Origin: Hippopus hippopus
Lineage: Eukaryota; Mollusca; Bivalvia; Cardiida; Cardiidae
Direction: 5' to 3'
DNA: 64,000 bases
Assembly (NCBI GenBank): GCA_946811185.2
Contig: OX328101.1
Coordinates: forward strand, 23,296,122-23,360,121
Every line of letters starts with the position of its first letter. The first letter of the stretch is position 1. Below, piece by piece: positions 49,430 through 58,794 of the stretch. The position numbers and the translations under genes were made by a program. The notes beneath the pieces are model-generated. The model searched no databases. It was not told where the DNA came from and saw nothing but the letters and a program-made list of their open reading frames with translations.

Positions 49430-49490
49430 AGGTTTAGATCAAGATCACACAAGAACAGAACGTGTAGTTTTATCTTGATCAACCGGTCCC
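49430..49490. mobile_element. MITE-B core, decayed
   Basis: GGTTTAGATCAAGATCACAC and GTGTAGTTTTATCTTGATCA pair imperfectly. Confidence 0.5.
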
Positions 49491-49534
49491 TGTCTCTTGC
49501 GGTGAGATTTTCCTCAGCAAAAACATCGTTGAAA

Positions 49535-49742
49535 TTGCAATATTAGCGAGAAAAAGGCTTTTGAAAACACAATGTTAGAAAAGGAGAATGTGATGTTCGT
49601 AACGCAAATTTTCTTCATTTGGACAATTTTTTTTTTTTACCCTTTGAAAGATAAATTCTATCCTTTTAGCCACATTTAATTTGTCTTCTACAAATAAGGA
49701 AAACTTGAGAGTTTTGTCATGTCATCTGTGAAAAAGAGTTGA
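49535..49742 (+). mobile_element. MITE-A copy, degenerate
   Basis: GAGAAAAAGGCTTTTGAAAA, hairpin remnant GTGATGTTCGTAACGCAAAT, right end TTTTGTCATGTCATCTGTGA. Confidence 0.6.
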
Positions 49743-49759
49743 GAAAAATCTGGTCTCCT

Positions 49760-49885
49760 ATTCACCAACCATTTTTAATAACCTTCCTAGTCTAATTCTC
49801 AGGAATTTACTAGATTTAGAAAGTAACGCAATTTCTGATTGGCTAAACCAAAAGGTTTAGCCAATCAGAAATTGCGTTACTAATT
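49760..49885. mobile_element. MITE-F copy with perfect 27-bp hairpin
   Basis: Left end CTATTCACCAACCATTTTTA. 49823-49849 (GTAACGCAATTTCTGATTGG then CTAAACC) is perfectly complementary to 49854-49880 with an AAAA loop. The right terminal arm is absent. Confidence 0.8.
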
Positions 49886-50277
49886 GTAGAACAGACCATT
49901 AATGCAATTTAGAAAATATGCCTTGTTCTACTCTGTTCGTGGGAGATTTGAAGTTTAGCTAAGTATTCCATTTATCAGTATTGATATTGATAACATTGCT
50001 TGGGTAATTACAATTTTATTGAACAAACGCTCTCGACGATTGATTTATCGTATTGATTTTCACCGTTATCATCCGAAACTAATTGTTTTTCTTTGTAAAT
50101 CTGGAGTCTGCCCTCCTTGTACACATGTTCTACAACTTGTTCAAATTTCTCGTCTTTGTCATGCTTCATAGTAGTATCTCAAAGAGGAAAATCTTTCCGT
50201 CTTGCACTAGAGACAAAAAAGAGTGTTTTTTACCATTTTAATCTTCACTATTTGGTGTGCATATTAATAATTCCTTT
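49886..50277. other. No gene or repeat recognised
   Basis: AT-rich intron sequence; no convincing exon. Confidence 0.4.
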
Positions 50278-50495
50278 GTTTGTGTGATGTTCAATGCCAT
50301 TTTAAGAGTTATTTTAGTCATAACGCGGCGGGCACTATAACATTGTCTAAACAATGTTCAGCGTAAGAGAGGAATGGATCCTATTGCAAGGACTATTATC
50401 AATCCTCGGAAATAAATCAGCCGAGCTGGGATATCGAACCAGCAGATAACCCCGCCCCCCACCCCGCCCCATGCTCCCAAGTCCTTAGCACTTCC
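50278..50495 (-). mobile_element. S3 SINE with internal deletion
   Basis: TTGTGTGATGTTCAATGCCA, then a jump to CAATGTTCAGCGTAAGAGAG. The head complement GATATCGAACCAGCAGATAA is present. A C-rich tract (ACCCCGCCCCCCACCCCGCC) interrupts the head. Confidence 0.75.
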
Positions 50496-50596
50496 GGTTG
50501 AAAAGAAAAAAAGAAACAATATGTACATTCTACATTTTATGGCTATCTCTTCGTTAAAAGAAAATGAAGAATGGACCCTTATTTTTCACATGTACA

Positions 50597-51036
50597 TATG
50601 AGCCATGCTCTGGGAAAATAGGGTTTAGTGCATCTCTGTTTTGCATTATAACAAGCCAGTCATCTTTATGGATTCATATAATTCATTTTGTCTAACAATC
50701 GGCTGGACCATGAGAAAATTGATCGATAGCAAAAGGTTCCTACCTAGGTCAGCCTGCGCGGAGTGCCCAGGCTGACGTGGGTCGATACATTTTGCAGATG
50801 CACTAACCCCTTACCAAATAATCCCGACTTTTAACGACCCTGAGGAAGAAAGCTTTTAAAAACAATTTGGGAATAACAGAAAATGCTGGTAACCACCATT
50901 TTTCCTTTTCCCACAATGTCTTCTGACCTTCCAAAAATAGAATTCATTTTTTCAGTCATATTGATTTTGCCATGCAAATGCTTTCCAAATTTTGTTGTGT
51001 GGTAAAGAGTTAAAACCTCTTTTCACAAAGCATGGT
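50597..51036 (-). mobile_element. MITE-C copy split by MITE-A at its TTAA
   Basis: Left ATATGAGCCATGCTCTGGGA, hairpin CAGCCTGCGCGGAGTGCCCA, then TTTTGCAGATGCACTAA at the break. After the inserted MITE-A, TTAAAACCTCTTTTCACAAA and GCATGGTCCAT complete the right end. The intact family sequence here is GCATTAAGCCCCC. Confidence 0.9.
50802..51015 (+). mobile_element. MITE-A nested in MITE-C
   Basis: CTAACCCCTTACCAAATAAT to TTTTGTTGTGTGGTAAAGAG then TTAA. The left target copy has mutated to CTAA. The palindrome is partly decayed (AATGCTGGTAACCACCATTT). Confidence 0.9.
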
Positions 51037-51054
51037 CCATACATATACGCGGTG

Positions 51055-51248
51055 CATTAACCCTTTCCCACACGACAAAATTTTAGACTTGTCAAAATTG
51101 GAAGCATTTGCAGACGACAAAATAAACTCAAAAATTGAAATTTGACTTTCAAATCTGTTTACCAGCATTTTCTCCTTTTCTCACAATGTTTTCAGAAGGC
51201 TTCTTTCTCTGGGTCGTAAAAACCAGGGATTGTTTGGTAAAGGGTTAA
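51055..51248 (-). mobile_element. MITE-A copy, left palindrome arm deleted
   Basis: CATTAACCCTTTCCCACACG, AAGCATTTGCAGACGACAAA, then TTTACCAGCATTTTCTCCTT without the matching left arm. Right end GATTGTTTGGTAAAGGGTTA then A. Confidence 0.85.
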
Positions 51249-51486
51249 ATGACTATCTGTGGGTTTTTCGATTCGCAGTATTACACAGTTCTATGAGGGA
51301 AGAAGTTCATTTAAAGTGTCACCGCGGCCCAGTTTACTTCCAATTAGCTTACAATTTACTGATATGAAAGCTTTGAACACTTTTCCCACCGAATGCAATT
51401 TCAGCCACACATACATACAGAGAAGACCAAGATCATACTATAATCTTCCCAGTGAAACTTTTTGTGGCATACTTCGGCTAAATGTT

Positions 51487-51886
51487 ACGTAGCCCTGAAG
51501 GTGTCATGTTCTACACATTTTCTATTGCGAAATAACGAAATCCTAAATCGTTCAAACGAAATACTATTTCGAGAAAACGAAATACTAAATCGTTAAAACG
51601 AAATGCTATTTCGATAAAACGAAAAACTATTTCGAGAAAACGAAATACTAAATCGTTAAAACGAAATGTTATTTCGATAAAACGAAATGCTATTTCGAGA
51701 AAACGAAATAGGTATGTTCGGAACACTTGGTTGTCATGGTCCGCATGGCCACGGACAATGACAACCAAGTGTTCCGAACATACTCATTTCGTTTTCTCGA
51801 AATAGCATTTCGTTTGAACGATTTAGGATTTCGTTATTTCGAAATAAAAAATGTGTAGAGCATGACACCTACAGGGCTCCGTAAAG
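51487..51886. mobile_element. Foldback element with internal 21-bp array
   Basis: Outer arms TTACGTAGCCCTGAAGGTGT and, inverted, ACACCTACAGGGCTCCGTAA. Next inward, CGAAATCCTAAATCGTTCAA is mirrored at the right. The left arm then has about six 21-bp units of AAAACGAAATGCTATTTCGAT type (51554-51706), and the right arm only one or two. The centre is a second palindrome, GAACACTTGGTTGTCATGGT against GACAACCAAGTGTTC. The 85-codon frame here is a translation of the array. Confidence 0.9.
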
Positions 51887-52036
51887 TGTTCCTTAATCTT
51901 TGAAAGTCTCGATTTTTTTTTTGTTCATTTCAGTCACTCGGTGTTGAAAAGATCCAACTGTGTCCCTCTCTATTTTACTCTTTGCAATAAGACAAAACTT
52001 TGGACTAGTCCAAATCCTAATCATTTACAGACTACG

Positions 52037-52219
52037 AATTAACTTTCTGCCACACAATAACATCTTAGACAAGTCAAAATTCAAAGCATTTGCAGACGAC
52101 AAATGAAATGTGGCTTAAATTTTGGTATCTTTCTGTAAAAGGGTGGAAAACATTGTGGAAAAAGCAGAAAATGCAGTCATGGTCGTTAAACCGCAGGATT
52201 GTTTTGTAAAGGGTTATCA
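52037..52219 (-). mobile_element. MITE-A copy, right palindrome arm deleted
   Basis: CTTTCTGCCACACAATAACA, GCATTTGCAGACGACAAATG, AGCAGAAAATGCAGTCATGG, then GGATTGTTTTGTAAAGGGTT. Confidence 0.75.
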
Positions 52220-52430
52220 AAGGAGGATGAAAGGATAAAAATTTATTTTGAAAGAATAGAAAACATTGCGAGAAAAAGAAATTTCGGACGTAAAATTGTT
52301 TTTCAAACAAATTTGCTGCAGACGAATTAGACAGTATCCTCGTACACTGAATAATCAACAGAACACAAAGTGTCAAAAGGACAACCTACTCTTTACGAGC
52401 ATTTTCTCCCCAAGACTCAAGGTTTTCATA

Positions 52431-52670
52431 GGTCCTGCCTAGGTCAGTGGTATACCGTAAAGTGTAGGACTGGCAACCAAAAGGTCCCGGGTTTGAGTAT
52501 CACTTTAAGTACTGGGGTTTTCGTTGGAGTGTCCTCCGGAAAGACACTTCAGAGCTCTAGCCTAGTACTAATGAAACCCAGAATGTCCATGAATTGGTGA
52601 GCTGTCACCAGGAAATGACTGAAATATTGTTGAAAGTAGCGTACTCGTAAAACACCATTCAATCAATCAA
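52431..52670 (+). mobile_element. S2 SINE, full length
   Basis: Head GGTCCTGCCTAGGTCAGTGG (A box), TCCCGGGTTTGAGTATCAC (B box). Body TTCGTTGGAGTGTCCTCCGG and AGCTCTAGCCTAGTACTAAT. Tail AACACCATTCAATCAATCAA. Confidence 0.85.
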
Positions 52671-52737
52671 CTCATTTTTTTTTCAAAAAAAAATTGTTGC
52701 AAGACGCAAAAAGTCATTCTGTAGGTGATAATAATTA

Positions 52738-52940
52738 TGTTAATCCAATACCTAAGATCCTGCGTTTTTATGACCCCGAAGAAGAAAACTTTTTGAAAAC
52801 AAGGTGGCAAAAAAAGAATGTGCCGCACTTTTGTTTTTTTTTTCCTCTAGTTTTTTACTCTTCCAAAAGCAAGTCAAACGAGTTTAGCAACATTTGCTTA
52901 TGTTTTCAATAAGGACATGTCTAAAATGCGCCCATCTTGT
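52738..52940 (+). mobile_element. MITE-A copy, diverged
   Basis: TTAATCCAATACCTAAGATC, GACCCCGAAGAAGAAAACTT, centre replaced by GTGCCGCACTTTTG and a T run. Right part GGACATGTCTAAAATGCGCC. Confidence 0.65.
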
Positions 52941-52941
52941 A

Positions 52942-53172
52942 CAGAATTTACCAGACGACAAAATCTTTGACTAGTCAAAATCGAAAGCTTTTGCAGACGA
53001 CAAATAAAATTTGGTCCAAATAATTGTATCTATTGTCGAAAGAGCAGAAAACATTGTGGGAAAAGGAGAAAATACTGGTAACCAGCACATTCTCCTTTTT
53101 CCACAATGTTTTTCAAAAGACCTCCTCCCAGGGGTTCTTTAAACTTAGGAGTGTTTTTTAAAAGGGTTATAA
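52942..53172 (-). mobile_element. MITE-A copy
   Basis: AATTTACCAGACGACAAAAT to GGAGTGTTTTTTAAAAGGGT. Hairpin AAAATACTGGTAACCAGCAC. Confidence 0.82.
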
Positions 53173-53337
53173 AGGTTCTTATCTGTGTACGCCAATGATT
53201 ACTTAGACGTTTTCACCACGTCACAACTTTTGAAAACAGCCTTCAAGACCTTTGATAAATGACCATCTTTGGTTATAACATAGGCTACTTTAAGTGCTTT
53301 GATCTTAACTGGGGCCTTCGATAACAATGAATGTACA

Positions 53338-53520
53338 CATGTGTTCAGAGTTCTTAATAGCATTTTAGTCTACTTTTCAAGCACTTTCTAAATTTGAAAG
53401 TATGGCAATCTCTGATAGGCTAAACGAAATCGTTCAGCCAATCAGAAACTATGTTACTTTCTAAATCAAGAATAAAACAAAGAATGCAGTATAGAAAAGC
53501 TGGTGAATACGGGCCACTGT
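53338..53520. mobile_element. MITE-F, diverged
   Basis: TTCTAAATTTGAAAGTATGG, then the inner stem TCTGATAGGCTAAACGAAAT against CGTTCAGCCAATCAGA. Right end AGCTGGTGAATACGGGCC. Confidence 0.7.
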
Positions 53521-53584
53521 CTGAAAGTAAAGTATCATTTTAATTGAAACTTAACATACTTTGGGCAAGATATGCTGTTTGTAT

Positions 53585-53650
53585 GGGAGGTGTAGATAAA
53601 AACCAGACTGCACAAAACGTACAGTTTGGTCTTTGATCCACACTGCCCAA
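53585..53650. mobile_element. MITE-B core hairpin, isolated
   Basis: GGAGGTGTAGATAAAAACCA / GACTGCACAAAACGTACAGT / GGTCTTTGATCCACACTGCC. Several paired positions changed together. Confidence 0.6.
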
Positions 53651-53711
53651 TACCTTGAGAGATATTTCGTTCAGAAGAGATTTGAAATGGCTATAAATGG
53701 GTTTTGTTTAT

Positions 53712-53815
53712 ATTTTATGCTAGTTACCAGCATTTTCTTTTTTGCCGCAATGCTTTCAGACGCCCCCTTTTCTCCGAATCTTTTATACACGCGATTGTTT
53801 GGTAAAGATTTGACA
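53712..53815 (-). mobile_element. MITE-A right-end fragment
   Basis: ATGCTAGTTACCAGCATTTT, then ACGCGATTGTTTGGTAAAGA. The left half is absent. The 98-codon frame here runs across it. Confidence 0.65.
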
Positions 53816-54011
53816 CTCGAATACAAAAGTAGAAAATATGGATATGGGAGAAATAAGTCTTTGCAAAAAGATTTTCCTTTTGCCATTATGTTTTTAAGTG
53901 ATTTGCTCTACGACGATAAAATTGTCTGAAAGAGGTAAGGTGTTTAGGGTGTTGTGTTTCATGAAAGACAAAAATTTGGAATGAAAATGCTGAGTAAAGC
54001 ATATTAGAACT

Positions 54012-54228
54012 TCCTTAAACCTTTCTGCGACATTGACGAAAACATGGACTTTTGCGGATAGCATAGATCAAGATCAGACTGTACAGAACGTGCAGTCTGA
54101 TCTTGGATCTATACCGTCCGCTTGTTTAGTCAAGCTATGAGACATAAATCTTCCTGAGTCTCAGTGGATTCTATTTTATGTTGTCGACAAAGATCGAGTT
54201 TATATATATGCGCTGAAAGAGTTAAAAT
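54012..54228 (+). mobile_element. MITE-B subfamily copy
   Basis: TCCTTAAACCTTTCTGCGAC to GCGCTGAAAGAGTTAAA. The hairpin GCGGATAGCATAGATCAAGA / GACTGTACAGAACGTGCAGT / GGATCTATACCGTCCGC differs from B in the outer stem. Confidence 0.75.
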
Positions 54229-54264
54229 CAAGAGTGTTTAAATGTATAAAAACAACTGTTATAA

Positions 54265-54537
54265 TATGGCCTGCAACACGCGAAAAGGGGCATTCGGACT
54301 TTTGCGTAAAGTGTCGTCTCGGATCAGCCTGCGCAGTCCGCGCAGGCTGATCCGAGACGGCACTTTACGACTACATTAGATTTTGTGCAACAGTAGACTT
54401 GTGCAAAACAGAAAATTACATTAAAACGAAAAGTGTCGTCTCAGATTAGCCTGCGCGGACTGCGCAGGCTGATCCGAGACGACACTTTACGTTAATGTCT
54501 GAATGCCCCTTTTCGCCTGTTGCAGGCCATATTATGG
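54265..54537 (+). mobile_element. MITE-D, complete reference copy
   Basis: Inverted ends TATGGCCTGCAACACGCGAA and CGCCTGTTGCAGGCCATATT. Two hairpins lie inside: AAGTGTCGTCTCGGATCAGC (54309-54370) and AAGTGTCGTCTCAGATTAGC (54430-54492). Each has the core CCTGCGCAGTCCGCGCAGG or its complement. Confidence 0.92.
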
Positions 54538-54669
54538 TGTCATTGAAATGTCTCAATGAATGTCAAAAGCGGTCTATTGCTTGTCTCGAATTTTATTGAA
54601 GCGATACCTTGAAATTGTGCAAATTGTGAAAAGTATACAAGGGACTGAATGGGATGACTGCAAACCAAT

Positions 54670-54886
54670 GTTTAACCCTTAAACTGCTAAATAAGTGAAA
54701 TGAAACTTTCAATCCGATAGTAAAAACCAAGATTTTGCTATTTCAAAGGTAATTTTGGGGGGAAATGTATCTCCACATTGGACGGTGTAGATCCAAGTTC
54801 AGATTGCACGTCCTTTGCAGCCTGATCTTAATTTACATTGTCCGTAAAAGGTCCTCCAGTCGCGCTAAGCACCCTGAGGATTAATG
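54670..54886 (-). mobile_element. MITE-B, complete
   Basis: TTTAACCCTTAAACTGCTAA to GCTAAGCACCCTGAGGATTA. Hairpin GGACGGTGTAGATCCAAGTT with some decay in the second arm. Confidence 0.88.
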
Positions 54887-54959
54887 TGTGTGCAGGTGCA
54901 TTCGCGCTTTACGTCCGGGTATTTCTGTTAACTTTTCTTAAATGCTAAACAACTGCTAT

Positions 54960-55132
54960 AACGCTTTACCACACAATGCCAACTTTAATAACCCCGAGAA
55001 AGAAGCCTTTTCCCACCATGTTTGCTACCCTATCAAAGAAAACTTGCACCATTTGAGACACACTAAAATTGTCGTCTGCATATGCTTTGAATTTGGACAA
55101 GGCTAAAATTTTGTCGTCTGGTAAAGAGTTGA
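54960..55132 (+). mobile_element. MITE-A copy lacking its hairpin
   Basis: CGCTTTACCACACAATGCCA runs directly from GAAGCCTTTTCCCACCATGT into the right arm. Ends TTTTGTCGTCTGGTAAAGAG. The palindrome has been cleanly deleted. Confidence 0.85.
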
Positions 55133-55159
55133 TAGTTACACAATCGTCTTTTTTTTTTG

Positions 55160-55197
55160 AAGGGGGGGAGGGGGAGGGGGTAGGGCGGGGGTAGGGC
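55160..55197 (+). other. G-run tract (possible G-quadruplex)
   Basis: Five or more runs of at least three G in 36 bp (AAGGGGGGGAGGGGGAGGGG then GTAGGGCGGGGG). It meets the usual four-run pattern with short loops. In gene 2 intron 1, on the non-template strand relative to that gene's minus orientation (C-rich in the transcript). Confidence 0.7.
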
Positions 55198-55572
55198 TTT
55201 CCAGATTTTATAGTCAGTCCAAACACGATAAACGTTTTGTAACTGATGATCTAAATTGTAAAGCAATGTTTTTGCAAACCATCGATGATTAAAAAAATAT
55301 AAGTGTATGAAAAGAAAAATGGTATGCGCAGCGTATTTCTTTAATGTAAGACATAGCCTGTTGGGTTAACATTTATTTCATGTTATAATGTCGTGATTTC
55401 GCGGAAATTTCCCGGAAATGTCATGTGATCAGTAACATGCGTGCATTAAGGGAGATCATACTCAAATAGCGCATGATGACGTCATATCTGGTTGCATTAA
55501 AATAGACGGACATCACCGAATGCAGACCGACCATTCTGTTGTTATAACGCCAAAACTACACCTCTCTGCTGA
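55198..55572. other. No gene or repeat recognised
   Basis: Unassigned intron sequence. Confidence 0.4.
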
Positions 55573-55803
55573 ATTTAACGCTTAAAACACACGATCCAAA
55601 GTCTTACAGACCTTTAGGAAAATGCTTTTGAAAACATTGCTCGAAAAGGGGAAAATTCTTGTGACCAGCATTCTCTCCTTTTCCCACAATGTTGCTGTCC
55701 TTTAATAGACAATTTTCACTGTTTGAGCTACATTTAATTTGTCGTCTGCAAATGCTTTAGATTTGGACGAGTTTAAAATTTTGTCGTTTGGAAAAAGGTT
55801 ACC
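55573..55803 (+). mobile_element. MITE-A copy, complete
   Basis: TTTAACGCTTAAAACACACG to TTTTGTCGTTTGGAAAAAGG. Hairpin AAATTCTTGTGACCAGCATT partly mismatched. Confidence 0.82.
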
Positions 55804-55846
55804 TGTGCAGTTTCTTTATGCTCGCACAGAAAAATATACATGTACT

Positions 55847-56043
55847 TGAGGCATGTTCCTGCAAAAGGGGGTTTAATACATCTCTGTGATGCTCTGTATC
55901 AAGCAAGTCACATAATTACGGATCCATAAAACCAATTTTGTCCAACAGCCTACTGAATCATGAGGTAGACTGCGCAGGCTGACGTGGACCGAAAGTTTTT
56001 GGAAACTTATGCATTAAACCCTCTTTTTCGCTGAGTATGGCAC
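55847..56043 (-). mobile_element. MITE-C copy, hairpin half deleted
   Basis: TTGAGGCATGTTCCTGCAAA to GAGTATGGCACA. Only the CTGCGCAGGCTGACGTGGAC side of the hairpin remains. Confidence 0.75.
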
Positions 56044-56094
56044 ATTTTACAGTAGTTATCAGTGTTCGACGGCAAAAAATCTAGATATGGCCAT

Positions 56095-56323
56095 CTAACC
56101 CTTTACCACACTATGACGACTTTAAACGACCTTGACGAAGAGATCTTTTGAAAACATTGTGGGAAAAGGAGAAAATGCTGGTAACCAGCATTTTCTCCTT
56201 TTTCCACAATGTTTTCTATCCTATCAAGGACAAAATTTATCATTTGGACCACCTTCAATTTGCCGTCTGTAAATGCTTTCAATTTTAACAAGTCTGAAAT
56301 TCTGTCGTCTGGTAAAGAGTTAC
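56095..56323 (+). mobile_element. MITE-A copy, near-perfect palindrome
   Basis: CTAACCCTTTACCACACTAT to ATTCTGTCGTCTGGTAAAGA then GTTA. Stem ACATTGTGGGAAAAGGAGAA around AATGCTGGTAACCAGCATT, with one mismatch. Confidence 0.92.
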
Positions 56324-56478
56324 ATTTATAAAACAAATAGGGCGGTTTCTGTTTCCATCACCATGGGTGTCGCAAACATTATGATAAGAATATGAAGAAT
56401 TTATTTTTTTCCTCTCTTTAAGCACGTTATTTAACGACAGGTATTACTCGTATGTTGTCACAATACAACTGACAGCCC

Positions 56479-56694
56479 CATTAACTCTTTCACTACCAAA
56501 TAAATAAATTGCACTTCTTCAGTGGCTATAGATACTATTCCGCTGCAAGACGGAGAGACAGTTCGGTCATAATCTACAATAAAGTAATGGACAGTGTAGA
56601 TCGGAGATCAGACTGCACTTCCTGTGCAGTGCAGTCTTGATCTATATAATCAACCATTGCTACTTTTGTTGTCTATGGTAAGGAAAGAGTTAAA
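56479..56694 (-). mobile_element. MITE-B subfamily, complete (relative of the 2191-2470 dimer)
   Basis: TTAACTCTTTCACTACCAAA to GTCTATGGTAAGGAAAGAGT then TAA. Contains AGTTCGGTCATAATCTACAA and the hairpin GGACAGTGTAGATCGGAGAT. The terminal repeats TTAACTCTTTC[AC][CT] form a TTAA-flanked variant. Confidence 0.8.
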
Positions 56695-56792
56695 AGTTTA
56701 GACTCTCTGCAAGCTAATCCTCTCTTTAGTTCAGCATTTACAATCATAAATCGGCACATATTTAAATTTGTCATCGGGAAAATCAACCCGAT

Positions 56793-57064
56793 ATGAGCTA
56801 TGCTCTGTGAAAAGGGGGCTTAATGCATTTACGAAAAGTATCGACCCAGGACAGCCTGCGCAGTCCGCGCAGGCTGACCTGGGCCGAAACTTTTCGCTAT
56901 CGGTCAATTTTCTGTATGTCAAAGGACCAGTGTGCCTTATGGTTCAGTAGCTTTGTTAAACTAAACGGATTTTAGACATGTATAATACTGTGATGGCTTC
57001 CTTTGTATAATGTATCACGGAGATGCATTCAGCCTAAGCCCCCTTTTTCCAGAGCATGGCTCAT
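56793..57064 (+). mobile_element. MITE-C, complete, best hairpin
   Basis: ATGAGCTATGCTCTGTGAAA to CCAGAGCATGGCTCAT. Hairpin AAAAGTATCGACCCAGGACA / GCCTGCGCAGTCCGCGCAGG / CTGACCTGGGCCGAAACTTT. Confidence 0.93.
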
Positions 57065-57084
57065 ATATATTCATCCTGACTATG

Positions 57085-57262
57085 AACAATACCGATGAAA
57101 AAAGCTTTTGAAATCATTTTGGGGGGAAAAAAGGTGAAATTTGGTTGACAATCATTTTCCTCGTTTTCTCATAATCTTTTCTATCCTCTCGAGGAAAAAT
57201 CCCGCCATTTGGACCACAATCGTTTTCTGGTCTGCAAGTGCTTTAAATTTGGACAAGTTTGG
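57085..57262 (+). mobile_element. MITE-A copy, left end lost
   Basis: AAAAAAGCTTTTGAAATCAT, hairpin GAAATTTGGTTGACAATCAT, then TTTGGACAAGTTTGG. The open frame 57209-57511 begins in it. Confidence 0.65.
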
Positions 57263-57514
57263 TATAGTGAATTAAGACTTCACCTAATGTTATATTTCGT
57301 GAACAAAAATAAGAAACTCGCTTGCACCGAAAGTTTTAAATTACATATTCATAATAAGATTCATAATGCAAAAGAAAACCTCACCATTAATTTTTGTAAG
57401 CCTTACATAATACATTTTACCCATTTGAAATGGGAAAATGCAGCGGACGACTTCGGAAAATTTCTCGTTAAAGAAACATTGATAACCATGTTTTTAGACT
57501 GTCTAAACTGAAGC

Positions 57515-57590
57515 TATTTGCTGTATTCCAGCATTTTCCTTTCCCCACAATATTTTCAAAAACGGGGGATGGCTTGGTAAAGGGATACTT
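57515..57590 (-). mobile_element. MITE-A right-end fragment
   Basis: TTCCAGCATTTTCCTTTCCC, CAATATTTTCAAAAACGGGG, then GGCTTGGTAAAGGGATA. Confidence 0.65.
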
Positions 57591-57739
57591 AGTGTGAATT
57601 GATATCAAATAAATAAATGTCGAGTTACATAAAAAAAAACAAATTGCCCGTTACAAACAACTGCTTTTGCCAAAATATTTCTACAATTGCTGTAAGACGA
57701 AAAAGAAATCGTCTGCAGGCGGTGAATATATTGCCTGGA

Positions 57740-57960
57740 CTTTTACACTAACTTTTATAGCGCCAAAGACGAAAACGGTGGCTCTTGCGGAAGACATATA
57801 GAACGTGCAGTCTGATCTTGGATACATGTCATCCGTTTGTTCAATCAAGCCTATGGTGAATTCTTTATGAGTTTATGTGAATTGTATTTCAAGCAGTCGA
57901 AAGAGGTCGAATTAAATGTACATGTATCTCTTACATTTAATGACATATAATTTGTTCGGA
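57740..57960 (+). mobile_element. MITE-B subfamily, left hairpin arm deleted
   Basis: Parallel to the copy at 54012: GACGAAAACGGTGGCTCTTG, then AGAACGTGCAGTCTGATCTT without its partner arm, then TTTGTTCAATCAAGCCTATG. Confidence 0.65.
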
Positions 57961-58129
57961 GTAAATTATCACTGTAAAGGAATGAAAAAAAAAATAATGA
58001 CTGATTGAAAAAGACATTACTCATATATAATTGCTATACTGACGTATTTTATAGATTGTTTAAATACAGTGACCTTTGTCTAAATTGATCCTTGTGATTC
58101 CTGTCATGATATAAGATGCTTTTACAACT

Positions 58130-58205
58130 TTGCAATGTGGATGACTGATCAGTCTGGACAGAACGAGCAGTCATGTCGTGGATCTTCATTGTACGACATT
58201 TAATT
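58130..58205. mobile_element. MITE-B core, decayed
   Basis: CAATGTGGATGACTGATCAG and GAGCAGTCATGTCGTGGATC then TTCATTGTACG. Confidence 0.45.
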
Positions 58206-58295
58206 AAAGAAATATCTTCGAGAAAACGGACTTGAAATTGCGAAACTTCTGCCGTTTCTACTGACAGAAAGTGATATTCTTATTTTTTATAAACA

Positions 58296-58341
58296 CACGG
58301 ACGGACGGGCGGATGGACGGACAGACAAACAGACAGACAGA
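58296..58341. repeat. GGAC/GACA tetranucleotide tract
   Basis: ACGGACGGACGGGCGGATGG then ACAGACAAACAGACAGACAG. Simple sequence like that at 9273. Confidence 0.85.
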
Positions 58342-58549
58342 ACACTTTATTATTAGACTTGTACAAAGTAAATCGTAACATAAAAAGATATATACAGAAA
58401 TTTTAATGACAGGTTGGAGTTAAGAGCTATCAAAAAGGTGTGAAAATCTTCAGACATGTATGTTCTTAATTAGATCCTGTTTACAAGCGTCCCAGATTTA
58501 CACTTCTCCTAGCGATTTAACGTTTAAACCTCAAAAATAGTGTGACAAA

Positions 58550-58745
58550 AACATAACCAAACGTTCCCGTGGTTCCAGGGTTTCAGGGAAAAGGAGAAAA
58601 TGCTGGTAAGTGGCATTTTCTCCTTTTCTCACAATATTTTCTATCCAATAGAACACAAATCTCATTGAGTTATACTGTATTTAAGTTGTCGTCTGCAAAC
58701 GCTTTCAATTTGGACTCGTCTAAAATTTTGTCAATCTGCAAGAAG
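58550..58745 (+). mobile_element. MITE-A copy, left end shortened
   Basis: ATAACCAAACGTTCCCGTGG, hairpin AAAATGCTGGTAAGTGGCAT, right TCTAAAATTTTGTCAATCTG. Confidence 0.75.
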
Positions 58746-58794
58746 TGATAGTCACAATTTGTATGTGACTCAAAGATGTAAAGGTACAATTAAT

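Noticed and set aside
51511..51768. 85-codon minus frame with repeated FRFLEIVFRF-like text
   Set aside because: Translation of the 21-bp array in the foldback element.
57209..57511. 100-codon frame
   Set aside because: It starts in a MITE-A right arm and ends beside another MITE-A fragment, with no splice support.
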